The translations under genes and the position numbers were made by a program. Source: a virus. Taken from it: a DNA stretch of 40,894 nt. The notes beneath the pieces are model-generated. The model was not told the DNA's origin, did no database searches, and saw only the letters and a program-made list of their open reading frames with translations. This document shows, piece after piece, positions 30,380-37,777 of this stretch. Position 1 is the stretch's first letter. Each line of letters begins with the position of its first letter. The stretch spans positions 1 to 40,894 of IMG/VR virus record IMGVR_UViG_3300005531_000018. One strand, written 5' to 3'.

Positions 30380-30595
30380 TTACGCGACAATCCTCTCGTG
30401 GAGTTCATCGAGCGTAATCCCCATAGCCTTGGCGATGCGACCGGCGACGGGGAAGGACGGCATTCTCTTCTTCGCCAAAATCAGACTGACATGGCTCCGG
30501 TCGACTTGGGCCTCTCTGGCGACTTGGCTGATATTTTCAACCTCCACCGGGGCCACCGCGGCCTTCTTTTTCTTCGTCGTCTTCGTCGCGTTCAT
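30380..30595 (-). CDS. Cro/CI-type helix-turn-helix regulator
   Basis: A 71-aa protein. After a Lys/Ala-rich N-terminus, residues about 20-66 form an XRE-type HTH: ISQVAREAQVDRSHVSLILA is the helix-turn-helix, then KKRMPSFPVAGRIAKAMGIT and LDELHERI complete the five-helix fold. It has no dimerisation or peptidase domain, so it is Cro-like in size. It is transcribed away from the early/replication genes starting at 30833, the classic position for a phage switch regulator. Operator candidates lie at 30603-30673 and 30727-30739. Confidence 0.75.
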   Translation of the reverse strand: MNATKTTKKKKAAVAPVEVENISQVAREAQVDRSHVSLILAKKRMPSFPVAGRIAKAMGITLDELHERIVA

Positions 30596-30602
30596 AAAAT
30601 TC

Positions 30603-30673
30603 CGGAAGCCCCTTAGGTCCGCTGGAGTTCGCTAATCATTCGAGTTTGGTCTCCTATCTCGTCGGGGGCTTCC
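30603..30673. promoter_or_regulatory. 9-bp inverted repeat upstream of the repressor gene
   Basis: GGAAGCCCC (30603-30611) and GGGGCTTCC (30665-30673) are exact reverse complements 53 nt apart, within the 237-nt region between the repressor and the early genes. They could be two operator half-sites for looping or a long-loop hairpin. The interval has no convincing gene. Confidence 0.4.
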
Positions 30674-30726
30674 TCTGAGGGTGATTATCGTGATTCCGCT
30701 CCCCGAAGTCAAATAAATCTCAATTC

Positions 30727-30739
30727 ACCGCCTTGCGGT
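30727..30739. promoter_or_regulatory. Palindromic operator candidate
   Basis: ACCGC-CTT-GCGGT is a perfect 5-bp-arm palindrome with a 3-nt centre, between the Cro-like gene and the early promoter at 30791. Size and symmetry suit binding by a dimer of a small HTH protein. Only one copy was found by eye. Confidence 0.4.
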
Positions 30740-30790
30740 CGAATAGATCGAGACCCCTATATTTTGTTTCCAGAATTTCTCGGATTTTTG

Positions 30791-30820
30791 TTGACACTCA
30801 GCAACACCACCCAGTATTAT
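30791..30820 (+). promoter_or_regulatory. Sigma70-type early promoter
   Basis: TTGACA at 30791-30796 and TATTAT at 30815-30820 are separated by 18 nt, close to consensus. The surrounding DNA is the most AT-rich in the window. The start codon at 30833 would lie only a few bases after the expected transcription start, giving a nearly leaderless message if that start is correct. Confidence 0.75.
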
Positions 30821-30832
30821 CGTTTTCACCGT

Positions 30833-31276
30833 ATGGAAAATGAAACCGTGACTCCGGCGGCCCCGAAGTCGAGAATGATCGCGTCCTTGCACATGGAGAC
30901 GACGGTCCAGAAAGCCCTTCGCACCGAACCTGACATGGCCGCTTACGCGAACGCTCACACGCGCCTGAGTGACGTCCGCACCATCCGGCTCCTCCATGTC
31001 GCCATGGGTCTCGTCACCGAGGCCGGTGAGTTCCTCGATCAGTTGAAGAAGCATATCTTCTACGGCCGCCCCCTCGACACCGTCAACCTCATCGAGGAAC
31101 TCGGGGACTCCAACTGGTACGAACGTATCGGCGTCGACGCCCTCGAAACCACCTTCCTCGACATGGTCCACCGCAACGTCGCCAAACTCCAAGCCCGGTT
31201 CCCCGAAAAATTCACCGAGGACGCCGCCAACAATCGCGACCTCGCCCAAGAACGTCAAATCCTGGAAGGAAAATAA
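30833..31276 (+). CDS. MazG-like nucleoside triphosphate pyrophosphohydrolase
   Basis: A 147-aa all-helical NTP-pyrophosphohydrolase-like protein. The metal-binding signature is visible: LVTEAGEFLDQLKKHIFYG (Glu63, Glu66) and VNLIEELGDSNWYERI (Glu88/89, Asp92). Such enzymes hydrolyse NTPs to NMP and PPi and in phages are thought to adjust nucleotide or ppGpp pools. It is the first gene after the sigma70 promoter. No ribosome site precedes ATG 30833; internal ATGs at residues 15 and 21 are alternatives. It starts a run of early genes ending in ThyX, another nucleotide-metabolism enzyme. Confidence 0.8.
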   Translation: MENETVTPAAPKSRMIASLHMETTVQKALRTEPDMAAYANAHTRLSDVRTIRLLHVAMGLVTEAGEFLDQLKKHIFYGRPLDTVNLIEELGDSNWYERIGVDALETTFLDMVHRNVAKLQARFPEKFTEDAANNRDLAQERQILEGK

Positions 31277-31282
31277 CCTACT

Positions 31283-31621
31283 GTGCAGCAACTTCAACTC
31301 ACCAAAGAACAGATTCCCCAGTTCCTCGAAGACCGACGCCGCGAACTTGCCGCGGTCGACGACGTCATCGCGATCAAACAATCCTGTATCGCGCATCTCG
31401 ACGAGATGGACCGCGCCTTAGAAAACCCCCCTCAAAAGGGCGTCGAGATGGCCCTCCGTCAATTCTCCTCGATCCAGCGCATCGAGTACACGCTCCAACT
31501 CCGCTCCCTCGAAGAGAAGCGTATCCAACTCTCCGCTCTCATCAAACAGATCGAGTCCCAGGCCGGTCGCCGCATCGAGGTCCCCTCCGGTCCGATTCCG
31601 TTCAAGGCTCCGCGGGTCTAA
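31283..31621 (+). CDS. Coiled-coil hypothetical protein
   Basis: A 112-aa protein starting at GTG 31283 with GGAAGGA about 12 nt upstream. It is nearly all helix with heptad-like spacing (IPQFLEDRRRELAAVDDVIA, FSSIQRIEYTLQLRSLEEKR, IQLSALIKQIESQAG) and ends in a short Pro-rich tail (VPSGPIPFKAPRV). No enzyme motif. A scaffold or regulator of early complexes is possible. Confidence 0.6.
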   Translation: MQQLQLTKEQIPQFLEDRRRELAAVDDVIAIKQSCIAHLDEMDRALENPPQKGVEMALRQFSSIQRIEYTLQLRSLEEKRIQLSALIKQIESQAGRRIEVPSGPIPFKAPRV

Positions 31622-31669
31622 CCGTCCCGCCACCATCGCCATCTTCATCCAGACCATTACGCCCTAGTT

Positions 31670-32263
31670 ATGTCTATGTCCGACCCATCCCGCCGCTCCC
31701 GTCGCCGCACCGCGACCGACGAAGCCTCCGTTGTCGTTCCGTTTGAAGATGCCGACCCCTCAGCCGGTGAACTTCCCCTCAAGGAGCTTGACGAGTTCGT
31801 TGTACCCGGCAGTGACGATAAAGGCCGCAAGGTTACCGTGACCTTCAACATCCACCCAGCGATGGATCGCCAACTGGACGTCATCCTCTCCTCCCGCCGC
31901 TTCCCTTACGCCAACAAAAAAGAACTCGTCCGCCACGCCCTCGCCCGTCATTGCGTCTGGTTATTGTCGATCCGCCAAACCGTCCCCACCCACTACATGG
32001 CGATGTTTGAGGCCGGGATCGAACTTATCAAGGAAGACGAGACCGCGGCGAGGATGGAGCGGGTCTTCATGAGTTTGGAAGACCGTGTGAACGATCACGT
32101 CATGAAGGGTGAGCAAGGCGAGGCCCTCCGCCTTATCAGCCAAATCCACCAACAGTTATTGAAGTTGAAGCCGTCGTTGTGGATGAGGCGGTTTGCAGAG
32201 CGGTTCCTCGGTCAATATGGCCGGTGGCTCAAGAGTACGGGACGGGTTGAGACAGAGGACTGA
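31670..32263 (+). CDS. Ribbon-helix-helix-like DNA-binding protein
   Basis: A 197-aa protein. A basic Ser/Arg N-terminus and acidic linker precede a ribbon-helix-helix-like unit at about 54-95: the strand RKVTVTFNIHPAMDRQL, then helices LDVILSSRRFPYANKKELVR and HALARHCVWLL. The C-terminal 100 residues are helical and charged (ELIKEDETAARMERVFMSLE, ALRLISQIHQQLLKLKPSLW). RHH proteins bind DNA as dimers, often as regulators. It immediately precedes the helicase gene, so a role in replication initiation or regulation is inferred. Confidence 0.6.
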   Translation: MSMSDPSRRSRRRTATDEASVVVPFEDADPSAGELPLKELDEFVVPGSDDKGRKVTVTFNIHPAMDRQLDVILSSRRFPYANKKELVRHALARHCVWLLSIRQTVPTHYMAMFEAGIELIKEDETAARMERVFMSLEDRVNDHVMKGEQGEALRLISQIHQQLLKLKPSLWMRRFAERFLGQYGRWLKSTGRVETED

Positions 32264-32272
32264 ACCATCGTC

Positions 32273-33970
32273 ATGATCTCCGGTCTCTCCCCTCTCGACA
32301 TCGGCCTCCCCGCCAAGTTCTCCTCTTGGCGGCCCAACCAAATCCTCGCCCTCTCGCGCGAGTTCCCCGTCATCACCCCGGACCCCTCGAATCCGACCTC
32401 CATCATCCCCTCCTACTTCCAATCCCACTCCATGCCGGTCGGAGACGGCAAGTCCGTCTTCTACATCGCCAAGGCCCTCCTCACCGCTCAACGCGCCTGT
32501 ATCCTCACCTCGACCAAGGGCCTCCAAAACCAACTCATGGGCGACTTCTCCCCCATCGGTCTTTGCGACATCCGGGGCCGCAACAACTACGTCTGTATCG
32601 ACAAAGAATGCCGCAATTGCGAAGAAGGCCAACACCATCGTTGTCCCCCTCTCGAATGCGACTACGAACGCCACCGCGAGAAGATGCTCCAATCGCCCCT
32701 GGTCACGACCAACTACTCCTACTTCACCCGGTCCCATCGTTATGGCCGCGGGATGGGGTCGTTCGATCTCCTCATCCTCGACGAGGCCCACGATGCCCCT
32801 GACGAAGTCTGTGCGGCCATGGCCATCGAGGTCGGCTACTGGGAAGCCTCCAAGATCGGCATCAACCTCCCGCGCGAAGGCGATCTCGATCAATGGCACG
32901 ATTGGGCCACCGAGGCCCTCCCCATCGTCTCGCGCAACGTCGAGGACCTCAAACTCTCGATGGAATCCGAAAAGGAAGAACGAGGCCGCCCTCACATCTC
33001 GACCATCAAGGAATACCGCTTCTGGTCCGCGGTCCTGACCAAAGTCAATTCCATCCTCGAAGCCTCCGGCGAGTGGGCCATCGAACGTATCGGCAACGGC
33101 TACCGCCTGGAGCCCATCTGGGCCTCCGACTACGCCGACGCCATCCTATTCCGCAACATCCCCCACATCATCCTGGTCTCCGCGACCATGGTCCAAAAGA
33201 CCATCGATCTCTTAGGCATCCCCGAGGACCGCAATCAATTCTTCGAGTACCCGTCCTCGTTCCCACCCCAGAACTCCCCCATTTACAACTACTGCCCTCT
33301 CGGGATCTCCGGACGCCCCCTCCAACTCAACCACCGCTCCACCAACGACGACCTCGTCATCTGGACGTCGTTCATGGACAACATCATCCGCCGCCGCCTG
33401 GACCGTAAGGGCATCATCCACTCGGTCTCCTACGACCGTTCCCGCTTCATTCGCGACAACTCCGAGTTCGGCCGCCACATGATCGTCCCCGAGAAGGGCT
33501 CCGAGACCGCCGCCGCCATCCGCCGCTTCGTTCTCGCTCCCCCCGGCACCATCCTCGTCTCCCCCTCCATCACCACCGGCCTGGACTTCAAATACTCCCT
33601 CTGCGAGTACAACATCATCGCCAAAGTCCCGTTCCTCGACACCCGCGGGGCGGTCCTCTCCGCCCGCCAAGCCTCCGACGACGAATACGCCCCCTACGTC
33701 ACCGCCCAAACCATCGTCCAGGCCGCGGGCCGCTCCACACGTGCCGCCGACGACCGCTCCGAGGTCTTCATCCTCGACGCCAACTTTTCCTGGTTCTTCC
33801 GCAAATACAAACACCTCTTCCCGTTCTGGTTTAGCCGCCTTCTCCAGAAGCCGACCTCAATGCCAGAACCACCGGCCCCTCTCAACCGGGTCCCGGACTT
33901 ATCCACCCTCAGCCTGGAGGCCGACGACACAACACTCACCTCCATCTCAAACCTTCCGAAAGGACTTTAG
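32273..33970 (+). CDS. DinG/XPD-type superfamily 2 helicase with Fe-S cluster motif
   Basis: A 565-aa helicase. Visible motifs: a Q-like SSWRPNQ (17-23), Walker A PVGDGKS (55-61), a Cys cluster after GRNNYVC (Cys108, 113, 116, 124, 129) with the usual TTNYSYF downstream, motif II LLILDEAHD (167-174), motif III-like VSATMV, and motif VI QAAGRSTRAADD. The Cys spacing fits a 4Fe-4S domain as in XPD and DinG, which unwind DNA 5' to 3'. Length is shorter than bacterial DinG (~700 aa). It sits between the RHH and the DNA-metabolism gene, so it is the likely replicative or repair helicase of the element. Confidence 0.88.
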   Translation: MISGLSPLDIGLPAKFSSWRPNQILALSREFPVITPDPSNPTSIIPSYFQSHSMPVGDGKSVFYIAKALLTAQRACILTSTKGLQNQLMGDFSPIGLCDIRGRNNYVCIDKECRNCEEGQHHRCPPLECDYERHREKMLQSPLVTTNYSYFTRSHRYGRGMGSFDLLILDEAHDAPDEVCAAMAIEVGYWEASKIGINLPREGDLDQWHDWATEALPIVSRNVEDLKLSMESEKEERGRPHISTIKEYRFWSAVLTKVNSILEASGEWAIERIGNGYRLEPIWASDYADAILFRNIPHIILVSATMVQKTIDLLGIPEDRNQFFEYPSSFPPQNSPIYNYCPLGISGRPLQLNHRSTNDDLVIWTSFMDNIIRRRLDRKGIIHSVSYDRSRFIRDNSEFGRHMIVPEKGSETAAAIRRFVLAPPGTILVSPSITTGLDFKYSLCEYNIIAKVPFLDTRGAVLSARQASDDEYAPYVTAQTIVQAAGRSTRAADDRSEVFILDANFSWFFRKYKHLFPFWFSRLLQKPTSMPEPPAPLNRVPDLSTLSLEADDTTLTSISNLPKGL

Positions 33971-33976
33971 ATCACC

Positions 33977-34864
33977 ATGCCAACAGACGTGTCCAACACC
34001 TCTGCCGTTCCGGGAGCCATCAACCGCATCTCCAACTCCCTCGATGACATGCACGCTCCCGGAATTGGCCCCGACCAATCCGACTGCCGCGTCAAAGTCA
34101 TCTCCTACGTCTCCTTCGACTACGCGGGCAAGTACAAGGACGACCCGTTCATCGCCGTCAAAGCCACTTGCGAACCTCTCGACGGCTCCAACGAAGGCAA
34201 GGACTTCGACATCGAATGGACGACCGGCGCGAAGGCGTCCGATTACGCCATTGTCGACGACGGCGGATACCTCACCCCGACCGGTGCCAAATCCTCCCTC
34301 ACCAACACCTCCAACTGGGCGTTGTTGCAGCGTTCCCTGAAGGACGCCTCCTTCAATCTCGCCCTCCTCAACGGCGACCGCGGCATCCGCGCCCTCGAAG
34401 GGATCGAGTGGACCGTCCGCCGCATCCCGCAACCCAAGCGTGACGGAATCGCCAATCAGGACCCCTCCGCCCGCGAACAGAAGTACTACACCTGCCTCAA
34501 AATCATCGCCCTCCCCGGCGAAAAGAAGCCCGCCGCGGCCCGCCGCGCCCCGGCCAAACCGGCCGCCGCCCCTGCCGCTCCGGCTCCCACCTCTGCCCCC
34601 GCCCCTGCCGCCGCGGCCTCCAACGCCACGGGTGACGCCCAGATCGCCCAGTTCGTCATCTCCGCCCTCGCCGCTTCCGGCGGCACCCTCGCCCTCGCCG
34701 ACGTGGCCAAAGCCGTCTTCCAACAGGCCAAGGCCGCCGGTCTCTCCGCCCGCGATTCTTCGGAATCCGGCAAGAAGGCCGCCACCGAGGACTTCCTCAT
34801 CGAGCAAGGCATGGAGACCTCCGCCTGGGTGTTCGATAACGGCGTCGTGACCGCGACCGCCTAG
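33977..34864 (+). CDS. Putative DNA-metabolism protein with Pro/Ala linker
   Basis: A 295-aa protein 6 nt after the helicase gene. Residues about 1-175 look like a beta-rich domain (CRVKVISYVSFDYAGKYKDD, VKATCEPLDGSNEGKDFDIE, IRALEGIEWTVRRIP, YYTCLKIIALPG), as in single-stranded-DNA-binding or DUF669-type recombination partners. A Pro/Ala linker follows (about 182-216), then a C-terminal helical domain (QIAQFVISALAASGGTLALA, AVFQQAKAAGLSARDSS, FLIEQGMETSAWVFDNGVV) of winged-helix appearance. I infer an accessory protein for the helicase or the Sak4-like ATPase. No firm family. Confidence 0.6.
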   Translation: MPTDVSNTSAVPGAINRISNSLDDMHAPGIGPDQSDCRVKVISYVSFDYAGKYKDDPFIAVKATCEPLDGSNEGKDFDIEWTTGAKASDYAIVDDGGYLTPTGAKSSLTNTSNWALLQRSLKDASFNLALLNGDRGIRALEGIEWTVRRIPQPKRDGIANQDPSAREQKYYTCLKIIALPGEKKPAAARRAPAKPAAAPAAPAPTSAPAPAAAASNATGDAQIAQFVISALAASGGTLALADVAKAVFQQAKAAGLSARDSSESGKKAATEDFLIEQGMETSAWVFDNGVVTATA

Positions 34865-34887
34865 TCCACCCTTTCCTTTCCTCCTCA

Positions 34888-34946
34888 GGAGAGGAGGCGG
34901 AGAAGATCATTACCATCTAACGATCTCCCCTCCTCTCCAAATTTTT
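34888..34946 (+). terminator. Long-stem intrinsic terminator
   Basis: GGAGAGGA (34888-34895) pairs with TCCTCTCC (34931-34938), and AGATC near 34903 pairs with GATCT near 34922, giving an extended imperfect stem. AAATTTTT follows, ending in T-tract 34942-34946. The T-tract is the start of copy 5 of the skew-switch motif. It ends the helicase transcript. Confidence 0.7.
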
Positions 34947-34956
34947 GCGGGTGAAT
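34943..34956 (+). repeat. Skew-switch motif, copy 5
   Basis: Exact copy directly after a terminator stem. Line 34501-34560 has 15 G and 30 C; 35041-35100 has 28 G and 11 C. The preceding bases TCCAAAT match those before copy 2 (TCCAAAAAT). Confidence 0.85.
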
Positions 34957-34995
34957 CGGTGGGATCGTCATGAGAATGGGAGATTGTAACGTTAA

Positions 34996-35202
34996 ATGAA
35001 ATTGGAGGATGAGGACGTGTTGTTGACGATTGTGGCGTGGATATTCCTGGTCGCCGCGGTGGTGATGACGGTGGTGATGATCGGGGTGGGGTCCGCGGGT
35101 CAGTGGGATTGGGGTGATGAGAACGATCAGGCACTCGTGTCGTTCTTCTTGTTTTTTGTGGCGATGGCGGTGGTGACGAATTGGGCGAGGAAGAGGTCGT
35201 AG
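34996..35202 (+). CDS. Small two-span membrane protein
   Basis: A 68-aa protein. Membrane segments lie at about 8-28 (VLLTIVAWIFLVAAVVMTVV) and 46-62 (LVSFFLFFVAMAVVTNW), with a charged loop (GQWDWGDENDQ) and a basic end (ARKRS). No ribosome site is obvious. G-rich coding immediately after copy 5 of the motif. Function unknown. Confidence 0.5.
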   Translation: MKLEDEDVLLTIVAWIFLVAAVVMTVVMIGVGSAGQWDWGDENDQALVSFFLFFVAMAVVTNWARKRS

Positions 35203-35204
35203 AG

Positions 35205-35378
35205 ATGTCGGTAGAGATAATGAACGATCCGGAAAAGAGATATGTGTTCTCGACGATTGATCCGGTACCCATGCAATGGGTGATGGATAAGGCTCTTAAA
35301 CTATTGCGGGCCGGTTGGGACGTGAATATATACCCGTTTTGGGATCGAGGCGGAGGACCCTGGGAGGATAAAAAGTAA
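35205..35378 (+). CDS. Small hypothetical protein
   Basis: A 57-aa protein from ATG 35205, 2 nt after the upstream stop; ATG 35220 is an alternative. The sequence YVFSTIDPVPMQWVMDKALK then LLRAGWDVNIYPFWD suggests a small alpha/beta fold. It is highly aromatic at the end. No family recognised. Confidence 0.5.
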   Translation: MSVEIMNDPEKRYVFSTIDPVPMQWVMDKALKLLRAGWDVNIYPFWDRGGGPWEDKK

Positions 35379-35379
35379 G

Positions 35380-35784
35380 ATGCCGGAGCCGAAGACGTTC
35401 CATGTCGAGATCAGTACGGATGCGGGGAGAAGGCGGGGGTCGATGACCGGGACCCAGATCGTCGTGGGGATCAGGAAGTCGGAGTCTGGAATGTTATGCG
35501 TCAATGAGTGCCTGAACGAGAAGGGGTACGCGGTGACGCATTTGGGGACCGGGGTCGCGATTGGGAAGGGGATGCCGAAGAGGGTGGCGGTGAGGTTGAT
35601 GGAGTTGATCGACGGGGAGAATTGGAACCGGCCCAGACGGGAGTTGGAAGGGGATTTTGAGTTAGCGGCGAAAGTCCGGGACGCCTATAACCGGGCGATG
35701 TTTGAATACTCCCAGGCAATGGGGAGAGCGGTTGGGATTGGACAAGAGATTGGAAAGGAAAAGGAGATCGAAAACGATGTCTAA
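35380..35784 (+). CDS. Hypothetical early protein
   Basis: A 134-aa protein. The first 85 residues look like a small beta-rich domain (TFHVEISTDAGRRRGSMTGT, TQIVVGIRKSESGMLCVNEC, KGYAVTHLGTGVAIGKGMPK) and the rest is helical and charged (LEGDFELAAKVRDAYNRAMF, IGQEIGKEKEIEND). It overlaps the next gene by 8 nt. Strongly G-rich. Function unknown. Confidence 0.55.
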   Translation: MPEPKTFHVEISTDAGRRRGSMTGTQIVVGIRKSESGMLCVNECLNEKGYAVTHLGTGVAIGKGMPKRVAVRLMELIDGENWNRPRRELEGDFELAAKVRDAYNRAMFEYSQAMGRAVGIGQEIGKEKEIENDV

Positions 35785-36154
35785 CGAGACGGTAATTACG
35801 GGCGGCCTCAGAGTGGAATTGGATGTCCTCAACCACGAGGGCCGCGAATGGGTTAGTAAGATCGCCTACGACGAATTGTTGGGGGCGAAAAAGGCCCTCG
35901 ACGCCGACATCGCCCAGTTGAGGAAGAACGGGGCATTGACGGACGTGGAGAAGGCAGAGAACAAGCGGAATCAGGACGCCGTGATCGAGATGAAGGCGTG
36001 GATTGACGAGATCGCGGTGTTCATCCGGACGCATTACGCCAAAGAGATCGAGTTGGGTCAACATGCAGCGTTTAAGTCGCTGGCGGATGCGGTGAAGTTC
36101 TACATGGGGCGGGAGAGACAGATGACGGCCGCCGCGGAGAACAAAGGGAAGTAG
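35777..36154 (+). CDS. Helical hypothetical protein
   Basis: A 125-aa protein from ATG 35777, with AAGGAG upstream inside the previous gene. It is mostly helical (YDELLGAKKALDADIAQLRK, AENKRNQDAVIEMKAWIDEI, AAFKSLADAVKFYMGRER) with coiled-coil character and no enzymatic motif. Its place among replication genes is the only functional hint. Confidence 0.55.
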   Translation: MSNETVITGGLRVELDVLNHEGREWVSKIAYDELLGAKKALDADIAQLRKNGALTDVEKAENKRNQDAVIEMKAWIDEIAVFIRTHYAKEIELGQHAAFKSLADAVKFYMGRERQMTAAAENKGK

Positions 36155-36165
36155 GGGGTAACGAC

Positions 36166-36381
36166 GTGGACGCCAAAACTCTGGATAGTGCCGCTCACAT
36201 CGCCATGCACCGGATACTGACGACTGATTTATCACGTCCAGAGTTGGCGTGCCCCGGTGCCCGACGCTCCGCTCATATCGAAGCCGGGGCCAAGATCATC
36301 ATCGACGTCTTCAGTTCGATCAAAGAAAAAGAAAAGGAAACCAATTACGACCATGCCCGACCAACCTATACTGGCATCTGA
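36166..36381 (+). CDS. Small hypothetical protein
   Basis: A 71-aa reading from GTG 36166 that overlaps the start of the ATPase gene by 29 nt. The protein has a helical first part (LDSAAHIAMHRILTTDL) and an AHIEAGAKIIIDVFSSIKEK stretch, then a tail encoded in the overlap. The ribosome site of the next gene lies inside it. Moderate confidence because of the GTG start and overlap. Confidence 0.45.
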   Translation: MDAKTLDSAAHIAMHRILTTDLSRPELACPGARRSAHIEAGAKIIIDVFSSIKEKEKETNYDHARPTYTGI

Positions 36382-37162
36382 CTTAAACCTCCTCAAGACC
36401 GCGGGGTTCTCCCAACCGTCCGCGAAGTTGAAGACCCCCCGGATCTCGATGGCGACATGCGGAAGGACGAAGAACGGGAAGAGTCATTGGGCGGTGATGA
36501 CGTCGCCGGAGCCGGTCGCCTATATCATGCTCGATCCAGGAAGTAGAGAGATCGCGACCAAGGCCGCGGCGATGGGGAAAAAAATCGTCTCCAAGTTTAT
36601 CGACCACTCGAAGAAGGATAACCAGGAGACGGCGAAGAAGGTGTGGGCGGAGTACAGGGCGTCGATCCGCGCGATCATGGCGACCAAGTCGATCCGGACC
36701 CTGGTGGTCGATACGATTGACGAGTGTTGGGAGATCATCCAGTTAGCGGAGTTCGGGAAGCTGAAACAGAATAATAAATTTGCCTACGGCGGCGTCAATG
36801 CGGAGTTTGGCGGGTTGATCGACGAGGTCTACTTCGGCCGCGAGGACCTCAACACCATCTACATCCAGAAGGTGAAGAAGTCCTATATCGACGACAAATG
36901 GGACGGGAAGACGTTCAAGCCCGCCGGGTTCTCGTCGCTCGATTATCTGGTGGACATGAGCATCGAGCACTTCTTCAGGGAGAAGAACTTCGGATTTAGA
37001 ACACTGGCGACCGAGGCCACCAGATTCGGAGCCCAGTTCTCCGGCCTGGAGTTTTACGCGGAGGAGAACAGTTTCCTCGACCTCGCCCTCCACATCTTCA
37101 ACCCGGCGAACGGGTTGGTGGGGTATGACCCGGTCGGGGCCGACCCGTTCTACTGGCAGTAA
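36353..37162 (+). CDS. Sak4-like RecA-fold ATPase
   Basis: A 269-aa P-loop ATPase from ATG 36353 with AAAAGGAAA upstream. Walker A is GRTKNGKSHW (37-46); a Walker B-like strand is IRTLVVDTIDECW (about 105-117). The context LKTPRISMATCGRTKNGKS, MLDPGSREIATKAAAMGKKI and YGGVNAEFGGLI matches the phage AAA_24/Sak4 group of RecA-like proteins, which help single-strand annealing or recombination. It shares the early region with the putative DNA-binding protein at 33977, a pairing common in phages. No exonuclease partner is obvious. Confidence 0.75.
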   Translation: MPDQPILASDLNLLKTAGFSQPSAKLKTPRISMATCGRTKNGKSHWAVMTSPEPVAYIMLDPGSREIATKAAAMGKKIVSKFIDHSKKDNQETAKKVWAEYRASIRAIMATKSIRTLVVDTIDECWEIIQLAEFGKLKQNNKFAYGGVNAEFGGLIDEVYFGREDLNTIYIQKVKKSYIDDKWDGKTFKPAGFSSLDYLVDMSIEHFFREKNFGFRTLATEATRFGAQFSGLEFYAEENSFLDLALHIFNPANGLVGYDPVGADPFYWQ

Positions 37163-37404
37163 TGAGGACCTTTATGCCCCCCTCCAAAACCCGCACCTCC
37201 GACATCGCCTCCCGACGCCGTCTCCACCAGACCCGCGCCGATTGGCTTGACTTCTTCCGGGACGCCCTCAACGGACTCCTCAACACCGACACCGAACGCA
37301 TCAAAGAACTCACCGACGACGAGGCCGCCTCCTTAGTCGCCTCCGCCGTCAAGATCGCCGACGCCTCCATCGAGGCCATCGAAGCCCGCTTCCCAGGAAT
37401 CTAA
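37162..37404 (+). CDS. Small helical hypothetical protein
   Basis: An 80-aa protein coupled to the ATPase gene by TAATG; ATG 37174 is an alternative start. The sequence is helical (RADWLDFFRDALNGLLNTDT, ELTDDEAASLVASAVKIADA, SIEAIEARFPG). Composition is strongly C-rich. Function unknown. Confidence 0.55.
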   Translation: MRTFMPPSKTRTSDIASRRRLHQTRADWLDFFRDALNGLLNTDTERIKELTDDEAASLVASAVKIADASIEAIEARFPGI

Positions 37405-37411
37405 CCCAACA

Positions 37412-37777
37412 ATGCTTATGAACCGTCACGGCAAACAAAACATCTTCCTCATCCGAGAACTCCTCGACCGGTTCGGTCAGGACGCGACCTCCTCGATCAG
37501 CGTGATCGCCAACCCGTTCGCGGTATTCGTCAACGGCGAGATCGTCGCCCGGTTCTCCAACTTCGCGTGTGCGTGCTCCACCGCGGACTTCCACATCGAC
37601 GAGATCATCGCCTCGACCCGCTCCGACATCTCGCACCCTCGCCGCAAAGACGCCCAGTATTACGCGGTCGAGATCGTCGAGGTCAGGGACGAGACCGCGG
37701 GGTTGAAGTATCGGCGGGTCGGACGCGACTGGGAGTTGAAGAGGTCCTTCGAGAAGTTCGGGAAAGGTGCGATGTAG
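37412..37777 (+). CDS. Hypothetical protein
   Basis: A 121-aa protein. It contains a helical start (NIFLIRELLDRFGQDATSS), a beta-rich core (ISVIANPFAVFVNGEIVARF, YYAVEIVEVRDETAGLKYRR) and two adjacent Cys residues (FACACST). The end is basic (WELKRSFEKFGKG). It abuts the next gene, which starts at the base after its stop. No family recognised. Confidence 0.55.
   Translation: MLMNRHGKQNIFLIRELLDRFGQDATSSISVIANPFAVFVNGEIVARFSNFACACSTADFHIDEIIASTRSDISHPRRKDAQYYAVEIVEVRDETAGLKYRRVGRDWELKRSFEKFGKGAM

Noticed and set aside
30815-30820. Archaeal TATA-box reading of the AT-rich region near 30815
   Set aside because: The TTGACA-18-TATTAT arrangement and frequent ribosome sites fit bacterial expression better, although the recombinase ending resembles archaeal-virus enzymes.
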